Below are positions 37,333 through 49,750 of a stretch of 64,000 bases of DNA, piece by piece. The stretch is from Galerina marginata (lineage: Eukaryota > Basidiomycota > Agaricomycetes > Agaricales > Galerinaceae). The notes under the pieces are model-generated. The model saw nothing but the letters and a program-made list of their open reading frames with translations. It ran no database searches and was not told the origin of the DNA. The DNA lies in the NCBI GenBank assembly GCA_023014335.1, contig JAECYW010000001.1:2418001-2482000 (forward strand). Reading direction: 5' to 3'. Positions within the stretch are counted from its first letter, which is position 1. Each line of letters opens with the position of its first letter. Both the position numbers and the translations under genes were made by a program.

Positions 37333-39129
37333 CTAGTCCACTACCATGGCGTCCTTCTCTTTGAGCAATTCCATACTCCTTGCCGCGTATTGGTTGGGGT
37401 GTGTTACGCTCTCTCCAGATCCGATACCCTGGCCTTTGGTAACGCCACTCGATGCATGTGTCAGCTCGAACACACGCGTGCAAGCGACATGATAATGACC
37501 CGCTTTGACTGTAGTCATTACTTCAGTCAGGTCTGCGGCACGAAGGCCCTGTTGGGAATACATAGATAGAAGGGCTGTTTGCAGATTTTCCGGAGAGTAA
37601 GTGCGGTAGGGACAACCATGGTCAGACGGCCCTGGTGTCAGAATTTGAACACAACTGATCATGCGTTTAGTCATAAGAGTGGTGCACACATGGAGGGCAA
37701 TTACCTTTTTGCTGGGTAATTCGCTCGTTTGCCCTCTAATCCATACGAATGTCGAATGTTATATTTGTATTCCTTGTTAAATTTGTCGTCCGTGATGCGA
37801 CTAAATGACTTGCGCCAGAAGGCTACGGCTTCTTCAATTGAAAGTCCCAGCACCTAGAGATGTATATGTCCGTGATGTCGCCCTTGTACGAGGGAGTGGG
37901 ACATACTTTGAGGAATAGCCCGTATTGAAGACGGCCAAAGTACTTTAGATGGTTGTCTCTTTGCAGAGTTTCGTGCAAGGTTCTCATACAGAGTGGGAAG
38001 TGTCTCTTCGCCAGATCATTCACCTGTTCAGCTTTGATCCCTTCGCCATTAGAAGACCCTGACGCATTCGCCCATTCTGAAGAAATTCCGGCCAAGAAGC
38101 CCTGAGAAAGATTGTTGAGAATTGGCAGTAAGCGCGTGTCCTCGTCCAATCGAGGTAGGAGTCTGGCAGTCATCTAGGTCAAAGAGATCAACAAAGACTT
38201 GACAGAAAAACACGCCGAACGAACCTCCAGCGCCTTTTCCAGGTGGACCTCGAACTCCTGGAATACAATACTTGATTGCTCACGACTAGGAACATAAGCC
38301 CATCCTCCCTTCAAAAACACTTTCCGCCTTTCCACTAGGTCTGGAACACGGGTCCATTTAACCTAAAGCACTTTCAGACTATGAGAAATTTGTACAGATA
38401 CAGTAGCCCACCTTGAAATACTTCTCTTGCTTTCCAGAATCCGTCTTGAATGCTTGATACGCTGCATCAAGCTCTTTTGCAAATTTCGCCCGTTCAACGT
38501 CGTCAACCTAAACAACGTTAGAAGTTTGGTCGTATAGTCAACAAGCGACATACGGGTATCCAATCAAAGTTCCGTGAACCAAGGAATGCCTCCCTTTCTT
38601 CTCTAATTTCTTCATCGTACCGAACTTTGAAAAGTGTTGATTCCGCTTTAACAAACCTGCGTCTCAGGTCGTCCCTGGCAATTCATGAGCAATGTTTGCT
38701 GATTTCAAGACTATGGCCACGTACGAACGACAAAATGCAAGCCGAAGAACAAAATGACTGAGATGATCTCTCCTTCTTTCGTCGTCTCGATCACGGTCTT
38801 TAGAGATTGTAGAACTGAGAGGGAGGTATTTGACACATTGAGCACTCGTCACTGCCTTGAGTTCCTCCCATGACCTATTCCGCGCTGCAGAGGACTCTAT
38901 TTCCGCGAGAATGCGTAGACGATCCAACGCACAGGTCTCAAATTCTTCAATGGTTATATCGAAAAGAGGTGGGTCATCGTAGCTGATTGAAGTTTGGTTG
39001 AGAGGGGCGAAAGTTGCGATGTGGGGAGGCTTCAACTCACAAATTCATTCTGTGTGGGTACTTGAGAGTGCCATGGTTCGTGACTTGAGTAAACGGATCA
39101 GTTGACGCGTTGTGACCACCTTTAAACAT
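37333..39129 (-). CDS. pri2: DNA primase large subunit (Fe-S)
   Basis: Large subunit of the primase/polymerase-alpha complex that starts lagging-strand RNA primers. The ATG at 39129 gives MFKGGHNASTDPFTQVTNHG, then YPHRMNFYDDPPLFDITIEE, ETCALDRLRILAEIESSAAR, DHLSHFVLRLAFCRSDDLRR, FVKAESTLFKVRYDEEIREE and EKYFKVKWTRVPDLVERRKV. The 4Fe-4S domain shows cysteines in FPLCMRTLHETL, SCVQI, DHGCPYRTYSPENL and HVACTRVFELTH, spaced as in Pri2. TAG at 37333-37335. All exons join in frame through short GT-AG introns, with no indels. Two ACGCGT boxes lie about 90-107 bp upstream. Converges on the formin. Confidence 0.95.
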
Positions 39130-39217
39130 ATTGTACACAAGTTGAAATGGCCAAGGAAGCAAAAAGGTGCCTTGTTGATGTTTAATCTGAAGTCAAGGTC
39201 TGTGTGAGCAAATTAGG

Positions 39218-39236
39218 ACGCGTCGACGCGACGCGT
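39218..39236. promoter_or_regulatory. Paired ACGCGT boxes upstream of the primase subunit
   Basis: Two copies of the MBF core ACGCGT, at 39218-39223 and 39231-39236, with a CGACGCG half-site between them, lie in the 255-bp gap before the primase start at 39129. Clustered copies are a stronger sign of G1/S control than the single box before mcm6. Confidence 0.65.
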
Positions 39237-39383
39237 TTGTCACGGCCGTGTCACAATCCTCCAGCAAGCTACCAGCAAGAATTACAAAGTATTACTTCAT
39301 TTATCTAAACCCAAAATATCTATGGGGGCAAAGTGAAAATATTATATGCTAAAGCAGTACGAATTATAGCCAGTCACTCCTAG

Positions 39384-42300
39384 TTATAGGAATGGGACGT
39401 TCTGCATTTCACCTGCGGCGAGGATGTCATCGTCAAACGCCTCCTCCGCCTCCTCTTCTGGGTCTCCGTTCTCTTCTCCTTCACCATCATATGCACCCTC
39501 GTCTTCCCCGTCTTCCTCACCTTGCCGAAAGTGCCCCTGGTCATCGTGACCATCCTCCTCATCATCATCATCCAGACCAAAGTGTGTCTCATCGAGCGTC
39601 CCCGGCATACTGGTCATACTCCTCCGCCGCACTCTTTTCCTCCTTTGTCCGTCCAGGCCCAGTTCTCCGTCCTCTCCATCCTCGTCGTCCGAGTCCAGGT
39701 ACGACGAAGATGACGACGGACTCGCACTACGTCGGAGTGCATCATCATTACTCGTCGACATAAATCCCAGTGTTGAGCTGAGCTTCTCAAACGACGACAT
39801 CTGTCTCAGATGTGAGTTGCGGTAAGAGTCTCCATCAAACCCTAGCCCATCTGCAGCTGAGGCAATCAAGGACTGCCTGTTGAGGTGCTGACTTTTGTTG
39901 GCGTTCGCATTGCCGCCGAGACTGAAGTTCCGTAGCCGAGCTAACGCGCTCTGATTCGAAGTATCGGAACGAGCACTAAGTGCCGGTGAAGGTGGGGAGA
40001 AGTCTGGTAGAGGGAACTCTTGCACCGGCGCCTTCCAGTAGTTGAAGTCCGTGAATTCTGGCGCCCATTTTCGATGAATAGGTGGGAACATCTGGTCTAC
40101 CAGGTCAGTCATATGGATATAACTAAGATGTGTCCTCTCTAAATTAATTCTGCCTAGGTAACATGAAAATAACAACACTTACGACGACTTATAGCCAGCG
40201 AGTTCCAACAGCTCCATCTTCACTTCCCCAGAACTATCGATCGTGAATATCCTCGCACTGGGTACATTGACACTTCGGTATGAGAGTGCGTCCGTGATTC
40301 TGTTCCCAAAGCCAGCATAGAACGGATTTCGGGCAGATTCCCCAAACAGACGTTGAATATCACGTAGACAGGCCATCTTGAACACTTCGGGCTTGCGCAT
40401 GATTACCTCTCTATGTAACAAAAAATGACGGCAGATAAAAAGTATTCGGATAATCTGAGGAGACAAACAGTAACATACCGATGAAGAGAAGCCATCAGAC
40501 GGTCCGGACTCATGATGACGGGCCCTTCAGGAAGCTGGTAGTTATTTTGCTTGATACCCTTCAGGTAATCTCGGGTTGCGTCTGCTTGCCCAATAGCCCG
40601 CGAAGTAAGGTACATGATCTTGTACCCATTCCTCACAATATCCGTGTACAATTTGGCAACGCCAACATGGGTCCAGTCACGCCCAATCATGGCAAATACG
40701 TGCCCCAACCCGTCGGATCTGCATTCGATTGGTATTGATGCGCCATAAAGGGAAAAAAGAGGCTTACTTCGTGATCGTCCCATCGATGTCGGAAATAAGG
40801 ACGAGGTCAGTCGACGACCAGACGAAGATCCTTGCCGTCGCAGCAATGGCGCCAGAAGCGGACAGGGAAAAGGTGATAGAATTCGCGCCAGGTCGTAGGT
40901 TGAGCGATTTCTGCTCGGACAGAAGGAGTTGAAATCCATACACAAAACTGACAGAAAAGAAGAAAAAACTTACAAGTTGGTCTGAAGTCAGCCTCAGCGT
41001 TTTCGCAAATCTCTTCACAGGTGGCGGAACGGAAGGACGCGTCGGCGTCGTGTCCTGATCCCTACTAATCATCGAAGGCCCCCGAGCGCCATCAGCTGGA
41101 AGTTGCACAGGCGTCGTTGGAACGCCGCCCGTTTGCACATGCTCCACCCGGTCTGTAGACACGCTTTTCTGTCTCTCATCGAGGAATGCTTTGTTTCTAG
41201 GTGGAAGCGGTAGCGATGACGTTGAGGAATCTTTTTTCTGGGATGCGATTTAGTAAGAACTTCAATGAAGATAATGTCAATACACCCACAGAGTCAAGCA
41301 CACCGTACCCTCTGGTGTCATTGCTGTTAGCAGTAGCAGAGGCTGAGTCCTTCCGCCGACTCCGACTCCACCACTGCACCCAAGAAGACGAGGTCGGCTT
41401 CTTCGCCGCACCCTGGCCATATCCATGGCCTGCCGCCTCAGCCCTCTTATCGTCTTCTTCTGCTTGCCGCACCTCTTTAGCAGAAGGCGGCTCCGACTTG
41501 GACCGTTCGTGCGCTTTCTGCTCGCCAGTCTCCCATAACAGTTCTTCGTCGCGTTGCTGGTCTGTAAGCGCTGACTCGGAGGGCGGAGGCGGAGGCGAGA
41601 CGGGCCGCATTGCGTCGCCGGATGCGCGTTTTGTCAGTGCTGTGAAACGCCAGTGAACTAATGAGTCCATTAGAGGCGAGCCATCTTTCCGGGTGATGTA
41701 CCTAGGAGACAGCATTAAACCAATGCGGTGAAGAAGAGAGAAGGAAACAAATCTCACTGATTCGTACCCCACCGAATAACCAGCCTGGGATCATTCACTA
41801 CGCTTTCGTCCTCTAGAAACCTATTCCAGTCAATACGATATTGGTCGAACGACAGGGCAACCTCAAATTCATCCAATGAACGCGTTCCACTTGTCCCCCT
41901 TGGTCTGGCCGTTCTCAAATTGTCATCCTCAGCCGGCACCAAGCTCAACTGGAACCCAATCTTCTTGTCCTCGATACTAAGCACGAACATCGAAGGGTCA
42001 TCACGACTCGAGCTCAGTGTACCTCCAGCTCCATAGGTCCCACTATCCATCTCGTCCACGCTCTCTTCCAGCCCACTTTGTCCTTCCTCAGCCCACGGCC
42101 GACCGCCCCTTCCGCGTTCCTCCTCCTCTTGATTATCGTCATCGACATCTTCGTATTCCTTGTATTCCCGACTACCTTTCTGCCTCTTTCTAGAAGGACC
42201 AGGGCTTTCCAGAAAATGTGGTGGCACACTCCTACTTCGTCCAGGCAGCCCACTCCCACCAGGTGTACGCTCATACCCATCCTCCTCCTCTGCAACCCCT

Positions 42301-43752
42301 TCCTCTGCACCCTGGCTACTGCTCTGAAGGACGGGCGGAAGCGCCATGCTAACCGGCCTACCCTTCCTCTCTCCGAAGCCTGTCCTGCTCTTCCTATTGG
42401 CTCCTCCTGACCCCCTGATGCCTTTATGTGGCTCTATTCTGCCTCCCTTCCCAAACGACGCCTTCATGGGCGATGGCTGTGGAAATGCACCCCATTCCCA
42501 AGAGTACTCTTGCATTGGCATCTGTATGTGCAGGTGCTTTGGATGTGCATGTGCCTGGGAGGACAGCGAAAGAGCAGATACTACGTCATTCTCCGAGTCT
42601 ATATCTGGTGGTGGTTCTGAGGTGGCGCGGAATGGGAAAGGATGTACAGGGGAGGTGGACGGTGACGAGGATGGTGACGGTGAATCCTCGGGGGATGGTG
42701 CGTAGGTCGAGTGGATGGCAGATTGGGTGTGCGAGAGGGTAGGTGTGGGTTTTATAGGAGGCGGAGTAGGGGAAGGTGGTTTGCTGGGGAAGTTGTAATT
42801 GGCCGTTAGAGTCGGGTCGCTGGGACGATGTAGAGGTGGAAGAGGACGACCTAACAGGTCTGGTCAGAGGCTTCAGCGATCGTGGATAGCCCTGACTTAT
42901 AGCCCTTCCATGTCCAGAGTTATATCTAAGATATTAAGGTTAGCTGAATGCATTAAGAGGACGCGAATGGAGTTGACCATGATGGTATTCCACTTCGGGA
43001 ACATGTGCTTGCGTTCTAAGAGCGTCTAGAGCTGCGTCAACGTGCTTATCTTGCTCGTTCACCTTTGGTTCTTGCGGCTGTTCCATAGGTTCGTCTCTTG
43101 AAGGAGGAGGGGATGGCAGGCCAAGAGCTGAGCGCTGGTTAATGGTTGCTCTGGAACCGCTCCTCCGCAGCGATAGAGGCACGGTAAAGGTCTGCTTAGG
43201 AGTTGTGCGAACGTCTTCGCCGACATCATCCTCTCGTAGACCACCGTCGAGATCAAGAAAGTCCGGTTCGACACGCGTGTCTTTGTCTTCCGGCTTGGGC
43301 ACGGACGCTACGCGATCGGGTTTCTCCTTGCCCTCGTCGAGCTTGGCACCAAAGCGATCGGCCTCTGCTGGTTCTTTCTCTGGCTTCTCTTCCGTTTCGC
43401 CCGGTATCGTGGGTTGCAGAATAGGCGAGGTAATGAGGTCAGCAGGAACATCGTCGTCTGTCTCGAAGACAAAGAAGGCTTCACCAGCCTCTCCGATCTT
43501 CATGTTAAACGGAATGGGGTGACCGTTGACAAAGACATTGACTTTCTTCTCGCCTGGGCCGCAGGACCTGCCATTTGCCAAAGCGTACATGAAAAGGAGA
43601 GCATACGAGTTCGGTGTCGCCGTTGTCGGTGGGCCGCTGGATGACGATGACGTCGATGGCACCTGTGAGAGTGGCGGGGTTGATTGGGGGGAGATCCTTG
43701 TAGTACTGGTACGGGGCGCTTATTGCGTTGACTGCGCCGCGAATGTAGTTCA
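39384..43752 (-). CDS. pah1: Lipin-type phosphatidate phosphatase (Pah1/Ned1)
   Basis: Mg-dependent phosphatidate phosphatase making diacylglycerol for triacylglycerol and phospholipid synthesis at the ER/nuclear envelope. The ATG at 43752 gives MNYIRGAVNAISAPYQYYKD and NPATLTGAIDVIVIQRPTDN (N-lipin), then ELVCSPFHVRFGKWQVLRP and VNVFVNGHPIPFNMKIGEAG. A long disordered Ser/Pro/Glu linker follows. The C-lipin HAD domain has the catalytic DLVLISDIDGTITKSD, GHVFAMIGRDWTHVGVAKLY, NGYKIMYLTSRAIGQADATR, LPEGPVIMSPDRLMASLHRE and FYAGFGNRITDALSYRSVNV, followed by an acidic tail ending MQNVPFL; TAG at 39384-39386. Four one-base breaks: GGG 43556-43558, CCC 42890-42892, CCC 42903-42905 and GGGG 42786-42789 (plus-strand bases); deleting one base from each restores the frame. 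Confidence 0.94.
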
Positions 43753-43831
43753 TCGATAGGATGCAAGAGCTCACAACAGAACGAGAGCCAACAGTGGTAT
43801 ATGCCAGTCATGTGATATTCTACGACTAATT

Positions 43832-44366
43832 CTAGTGCTGCCCTGCCTGCCTCGTGGTCGTACAACGGCGCCATGCTGGGCTGTCTCTCCGTCAGTCGCG
43901 TATAATACAAGAACCAGCCACACATACAGGTAGGTTGCGCTCCCTGTCGCCAGCGTCAGCAGAATCTAGGAGAAAACACCATGAAAAACGTACCATTTTG
44001 TGCCTCCAGGCGCGGTCGGTGCTGTTTCCCAATTCAGCATGTGCGTACACAACATTTTGGCATCACTCACGAATAACCGGGTCTGGGTGTTTGAATTTGG
44101 CCAAGTGCGCCTCTGCCCGTTCCAAAATCTGCGCCAGCTCTCTTGGGTTCGACACATTCCTGCCAAAGTCGCTCAACCACCTCCTCACCATGCAAACACA
44201 AGCAATCTCACCGGTTGTACTCGAACTCGGCTCGGATTTGCTGGGCCTCCGCGCGCCAGAGATCGCGTCTAATAGTCCAGTCTAGCGCATTCTTGAGGTA
44301 TCGTTTGTATAGCGACTTGACGTATAATCTATGTGCGGCCGTAAACGCTGTCGCGGGGTGGGACAT
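43832..44366 (-). CDS. ndufb9: Mitochondrial complex I LYR-motif subunit (NDUFB9/B22)
   Basis: Accessory subunit of NADH:ubiquinone oxidoreductase with an LYR-type motif. The ATG at 44366 gives MSHPATAFTAAHRLYVKSLY (motif LYVKSLYKRYL), then ALDWTIRRDLWRAEAQQIRA, NVSNPRELAQILERAEAHLA, FKHPDPVIPPTAPGGTKWER and NLPPSMAPLYDHEAG. Introns are short GT-AG (for example GTGAGA...TTTGGCAG). The stop is uncertain: the raw frame continues past the lipin start, but removing one G from a GGG near 43846 would end the protein at the CTA-complement TAG at 43832-43834, which gives a normal length. Head-to-head with rrn3 and directly upstream of lipin on the same strand. Confidence 0.82.
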
Positions 44367-44480
44367 CGTGGTCGTTGATGAGGGCAGTCACGGCCAATCA
44401 CCAGAACTGCCAAATGCTGACGTAACCTGACCACTTTCAAAATTTGGTCCGGCACCGAACGCAACTCTGTCAAGAAAGAC
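44367..44480. promoter_or_regulatory. Compact bidirectional promoter, ndufb9 / rrn3
   Basis: Only 114 bp separate divergent start codons of a complex I subunit and the RNA polymerase I factor RRN3. No TATA box is seen. Co-regulation of respiration and ribosome synthesis through it is an inference from spacing only. Confidence 0.5.
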
Positions 44481-47387
44481 ATGGACCCGCATTCACGGCG
44501 TTCTCAGTTCAATCACAGGGCACCAAAGGCGGGTCCCTTGTCAAGGTCTATAGAACCATTGCCATCCCAGAAACCAGAAGCAGCCAAGATGCCCCCTAGA
44601 AAAGCCTCAACATCGGCTCGGACGACCTCCTCAGAGTCAAATCTGCTCATTCGCCGCCCCATCGCGACAAACTCGCGTGTAAAGCAGGACGAAACGTTCA
44701 AAAGAGACATGTATCTCTCGTTTGTCACCAATGCACTCCAGCAAAAAGCAAATGTGCGTCCCCTGCATTGATTTCACCATGGCCACTCGATCGAACTTGC
44801 ACTTTAGGGCTTGTCGGATAACTTCGACGAACTGGTTGCCCAGTTCAACACATCCTCGCCCTCTTCGTCGTTAAAACAGTCGTCTCCGATCGATACTGCG
44901 CAGATCCGCCTGTGGCTTGTTGCTCTATCGCATGTTGTATCTCGCCTCGAGAGAATACATTCCAGCCTGGTGGATGCCGTCGTAAATATGCCATGGACAA
45001 CCCTGGATAGTTCCACAGTTAAATCTTATACCTGTTTTCATTGGCATGCTGCTAAGTGCGAGGCCGGAGTATCTTTCGCTCGTGCTAGCCAAGATAGCGC
45101 ATGGATTCACATATCGTATGTTCCATTTCGATCTACAAACATCATGGTCTCAATATTTCAACAGAGTCAGGAATTCAAGCACTCGACGCGAGCATGCCTT
45201 CTACCTCAAGTACACCATTAACGCGAAGAGTTATTTACGACCGCCTGCATTACCTCTTGCGACATATCCTCTCCCTTGTCCCGACTCTCCCATCCACCCT
45301 CCAACCCCTTCTAGTTCGCCACTTTCCTCACAAAAGACAAAATCAAGTTGCCCAGACAACATATATCCGCAACCTACTCACTGTTTCCAATTATTGTCCC
45401 GCATTAGCAGACAAGATCCTAGCTACCATCGTGGATCGTGCCATCCAGATTGATGTAAGTGTGCAGTCCAGTGGGCCTTCTGGTTTCTTATCACTTGTGT
45501 GCAGGTCGAAATCCAGATCGAACTCGAAGAGCTAGAAGAGGAAGAAAACAACGACGAACAAGATCTTTTTGAGATCGATCCCTTCGACGTTGTTGTCGGC
45601 CAAGAACCCTCGACCTCTGATACCTCAGATTCTGAAGACGAAGACGGCGACAATTTTAGTGACTTATCCTCTGAAGCTGGTAACTTGGACGACGACGATT
45701 TGGAGTGCCATGTAGAAATGCCTACGAACGTCAAGCATATCCAAGAGATGGTCAAGAAACTAGATGCGATTTTGTTTCTCTTATTTGAGCACTTTGAACG
45801 AGCCAAGGCTGCTATTGGCAAGACAATAGAATCACGTCCGCTGTCACCATTAGAACTAGCGCCATTACCACCCATTGAGAGAGGCTCATTAGGTTTCGAA
45901 CTACCTTACACACAATCCACTGGACTTAATACACCACCAATACCCACTCCTTCCGCGCAACCACCTATTCCAACCGTACCCGTCGCATCAGAGACCCAAT
46001 CATCAAACCCCAAAGACCCACATCACCCAACAGATAAATCACCTCTGCGTTCCCAATTCCACTCCCTGCTCTCCATCTTCGACCGCACGATCCTCCGCAC
46101 CTTCAAATCCCGCTACACGCAGTTCCTCCTCTTCTGGTACGCCTCGCTCGACCCCGAATTCGCCGACGTCTTCCAAGGCATGCTTGTCGAGCGCGCCTTG
46201 ATGTCCTCGTCACCCGGCGTCCCAGCACCGCACATACCCAACGCAAACGGCGACAGCGGAGAGTCGACGCCCAACACCCAGGCACATGCGATGACGCCCG
46301 AGCTGATGAGGGCCGCCGCGGCCTCCTACATCGGCAGTTTCGTCAGCCGAGCGACCTTCGTGGACCGGGAAGGCGCGCGTCGCGTCGTGGGTGTGCTCTG
46401 TGACTACCTGCGGAGCCACCTCGACGGTGTCGAAGCCGAACTGAAGGCGGGTCTTGGCTTTGGCTCTAGCTCCGCCGCCTCAAACGGGAATGCGGTGGCG
46501 GCGATTGGCGCCATCCTGGCTTCCGGGCAGCATACGGTGTTTTATGCGGTTGTCCAGGCGGTATTTTTGATTTTCTGCTTTAGGTGGCGGGACCTGGTGG
46601 GTGGGGAGGTCGACGAGGATGACCTTGATCTGGACTCGGATATCAGTTTCGATGCTAGAGGTGGGAAGGGCCTCACAGCTGGCGCGCCTCGGAAGGACAA
46701 GTGGATGCCGGAGTTGGCAGTGCTCAAACGGGTTGTAACCTCGATTCTGAATCCGCTCAAGGTTTTTACTTCATCTTTAATAGGCTGCATCAATTTTAAC
46801 ATTTTTGGATTAACTTTATAGGTATGCTCACCAAACGTTGTAATGCAATTTGCGCGCGTCGCACAAGCCACCGACTTTATCTACTGCTACACCCTGCTCG
46901 AGATGAACAAACGTGGTGACATGTCTCTACCCTCCGTCTCAAGCTCTTCCACCGTTTTATCCCAGTCTAGGACGCGGAAACGGAGTGTCGGATAGCATAT
47001 CTTCTTCCATGACCCTGCTCAGCGCAAAGATTATATACGAGCCCGCCAACGCCGAGCTCAACACATTTTTCCCGTTCGACCCCTACCGTCTGCCCAAGTC
47101 GAACGTCTTCATACAAGGAGTCTACCGCGAATGGGCGTCCGTGGCCATCGACGACTGAGGACGAGGACGAAGATGAAGATGAAGAGGCTGATGAACTTGC
47201 CGATGACAACGACGACGACCCAGCTGGAAATCCCAAGGTGGACGCCTACCCTGGCTATTTGAATATTCCAAGACAGAAAGCCGCTGCTTCGGGCAGGACG
47301 AGCGAGGATGATACGGGTCTGGGCGAGTCGTTGGTTGCCATGAGTATCAGTCCTGCCCGAATATCGGTTTCAGTGGATATGAAGTGA
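44481..47387 (+). CDS. rrn3: RRN3, RNA polymerase I transcription initiation factor
   Basis: Bridges RNA polymerase I to core factor at rDNA promoters; acts in the nucleolus. The ATG at 44481 opens a basic Ser/Pro-rich N-terminus; conserved HEAT-like segments follow: DMYLSFVTNALQQKAN, LWLVALSHVVSRLERIHSSL, VVNMPWTTLDSSTVKSY, FIGMLLSARPEYLSLVLAKI, VIYDRLHYLLRHILSLVPTL, LLTVSNYCPALADKILATIV, an acidic loop rich in Asp/Glu (about 45540-45720), TFKSRYTQFLLFWYASLDPE, SYIGSFVSRATFVDREGARR, MQFARVAQATDFIYCYTLLE and FFPFDPYRLPKSNVFIQGVY. Breaks: one extra base near 45029-45031 and an extra T at 47156; beyond the latter an acidic tail continues to a TGA at 47385-47387. Confidence 0.92.
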
Positions 47388-47764
47388 TGAGATGGATGGA
47401 TGGATCATCAGTCGTTTAAATGTTGTGGCTGCTTTGAATCTAATGTGTCTTCCTTTTTCTTTCGGTCTCTTGTCTGTACACTCTATGTTGGCCCGTTAGG
47501 TTTCTCATTGCGGATCGCACTGTGGTTTAGGTTTCTTCTCGTTACATCTATCGTCATCCATAGTCTGTCACATACTGCATATCTTTTTTAAATTGGTATT
47601 CCAGCATACAACTTGCAAGTGTATGTACAGAGTCTTAGTCATGATATTACTTTCGTGCAATATTCCCCTTGCAAGCAGTGCTGTTGTCGCAGATTCTACA
47701 TAGACATAGTGATTCATCGTGTCCCATAATTATACAAGCGATTTTCTCGTTCTGAATGACTGCC
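47388..47764. other. Intergenic, convergent 3' ends
   Basis: T-rich, probably the 3' untranslated regions of rrn3 (+) and the dehydrogenase (-). A 63-codon frame at 47400-47591 has no domain. Nothing else noted. Confidence 0.5.
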
Positions 47765-49389
47765 TCATGCCACCTTTATAACAACCTTACCAACATGCTT
47801 CTGAGACTCGAGGTACGCATACGCGTCAATTGCCTTGTCGAAGGCGAAGACCTTGCTGACCACGGGCCTCGTCACGTCGGGGTTCGCGGAAATCAAGCGA
47901 TTCATGTCCACAAATCTGGGATCGGTTTGTCAGTTCCAGTTCCAGGATTTATGAACAGACTTATTCGAATGCTTACTGAGCGACTGAGCCTATCAAAATT
48001 CCGCGCAGTGTCGCCGCCTTTCCGATCAGGGGGAAGATTATGCTTGGGTCTCCTTTTTCCTAAACATACCACGTAAGTAGGGTATTATGGTGACCGACAA
48101 GCTGCAGACTGACCGTGGATACGTGGCCAATGATGTGGACGTGACCCAGTCCCATTCTAACGGAGTTGATTGACTTCATGAGAGTTCCTCCTCCTACCTG
48201 AAAAAAATTAATAGCTGATCTATTCATGAGACACAGCAAAAGTTCGCCATACTTCGATGACATGTTCCACACCAGCGCCATTGGTCTAAGATGAAGCCCA
48301 GGACTCGAACTGAGTGTGAAAGAAGGTGGATTAGGGATATATACATACGATTTTGTTCACTTCTTCATCCCAATCTGGCGTCGTCTTATAGTTAATGACA
48401 TGTTTGGCACCGAGTTTCGCAGCAAGTTTCAGTTTTTCGTCTGAGGAGGACGTCGCAATAACCGTCGCTCCAGTGGCGACAGCAAATTGCAACGCAAAGC
48501 TTTTTTTAAAAAATGCTGTAAGAATAGGTATCTAGACAAAAGCATAGAAAGCTCACATTGAGACGCCTCCTGTTCCCAAAACGAGAACAAAGTCACCAGC
48601 CTTGATTGGCACAGGTCCGTGTAAGGCGTTGTAAGCTGTCAGAGCCGCACATCTTAGATATTAACGGTTAGGTGTAGATCCAAGTACGGGCATCAGCAGG
48701 CTCGGCAGAACAATCCTTACGGAAGGGTGGACGCTTCTTCGTATGAGAGATGCTCTGGAATGGCCACGAGTGACTACGTTCGGTGGTTAACTGTAACGTT
48801 CTGTATACATGTTGAAGTCAGCGTACGTGAGCCGGGAACGTCTTGTATTGCGTCAAGACTCCGTCAACCGCTGCCCCCAGTGCGGTGGCAGCCGTCGCAG
48901 GAGTCGCTGGTCCATAGATATGGTCGGTGGCGAAGTTGGCGCAGACTCGGTCGGTCAACTTCCAGCCTTTCACGTCCTCTCCGATAGCAATAACTTCACC
49001 AGCCATATCGGAGCATGGTACAAGACTCCCTTTAAGTCTTCAAAAACACCGAGTTTTTAGTTTTGATTTTTTTCGTACAGAAACAAGATTAGCCTGACTC
49101 CAGAGGATAGGTACCGCTAGCAACCATAAGGTCCCGAAACTGTAAAGCTGTCAAACAGGTTCGATATAAAATGAACGGCTCACTTACTTGAAGGGAGACA
49201 GCATGAACCTTCACGAGGACTTCGCCTGCCTTTGGTTTAGCCACAGGGACTTCCTTCAATTCCAAATTCTTGTAGGATCCCAACTGTAATAAACCACATA
49301 GAGTTTAGAGAATATAGTTCTTCGAACATTACATGCTTTGAACGCACCTGGGGAAAGGAGTACTGCTGGGTAGTATTTGGCACAGACAT
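47765..49389 (-). CDS. Medium-chain dehydrogenase/reductase (zinc-type ADH-like)
   Basis: NAD(P)-dependent MDR oxidoreductase. The ATG at 49389 gives [14 protein letters not shown]; next exons give [98 protein letters not shown], the Rossmann loop [80 protein letters not shown] and the C-terminal [22 protein letters not shown] at 47765-47767. GroES-like and NAD-binding domains are both present. Alcohol dehydrogenase or quinone reductase activity cannot be separated by sequence. Several short introns. Confidence 0.9.
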
Positions 49390-49750
49390 GTTAGGGAAGT
49401 TCAGTAAGCAGTATAATCTGAGCTGGGCTTGCGGGGAGTCATCTGGTCTTTATATACTACTCGAATACACTGCGTCAGTTCCTTGTTATTGCCAGTGAGT
49501 ACGGACGTTTGTCATATTACTCATCCACAAGGTGGCCTGCTCAGTCATCGTATCCAATTGGTGAGCGTGTAAGAATCCCAGTGATTACGGCCTGGCCACG
49601 GTATGAGTATCTGGTATTTGTGGAAATGTCGCTTCAAAGTTCAGGCGTTTTCGGAGGCGATTTTGATCGGAACTAGCGGGCCGCTTCATGATACGACAGT
49701 GGAATCCAGATCATAGGTGTACGTTTCTCAACTTGAACTGGAAGTCCGCC

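Noticed and set aside
39384..39763. Opposing plus-strand frames rich in Pro/His in the lipin 3' end
   Set aside because: They mirror the acidic C-terminal tail of lipin; the minus strand is continuous with the catalytic domain.
46103..46419. Arginine-rich minus-strand frames within rrn3
   Set aside because: GC-rich antisense shadows of the conserved RRN3 exon.
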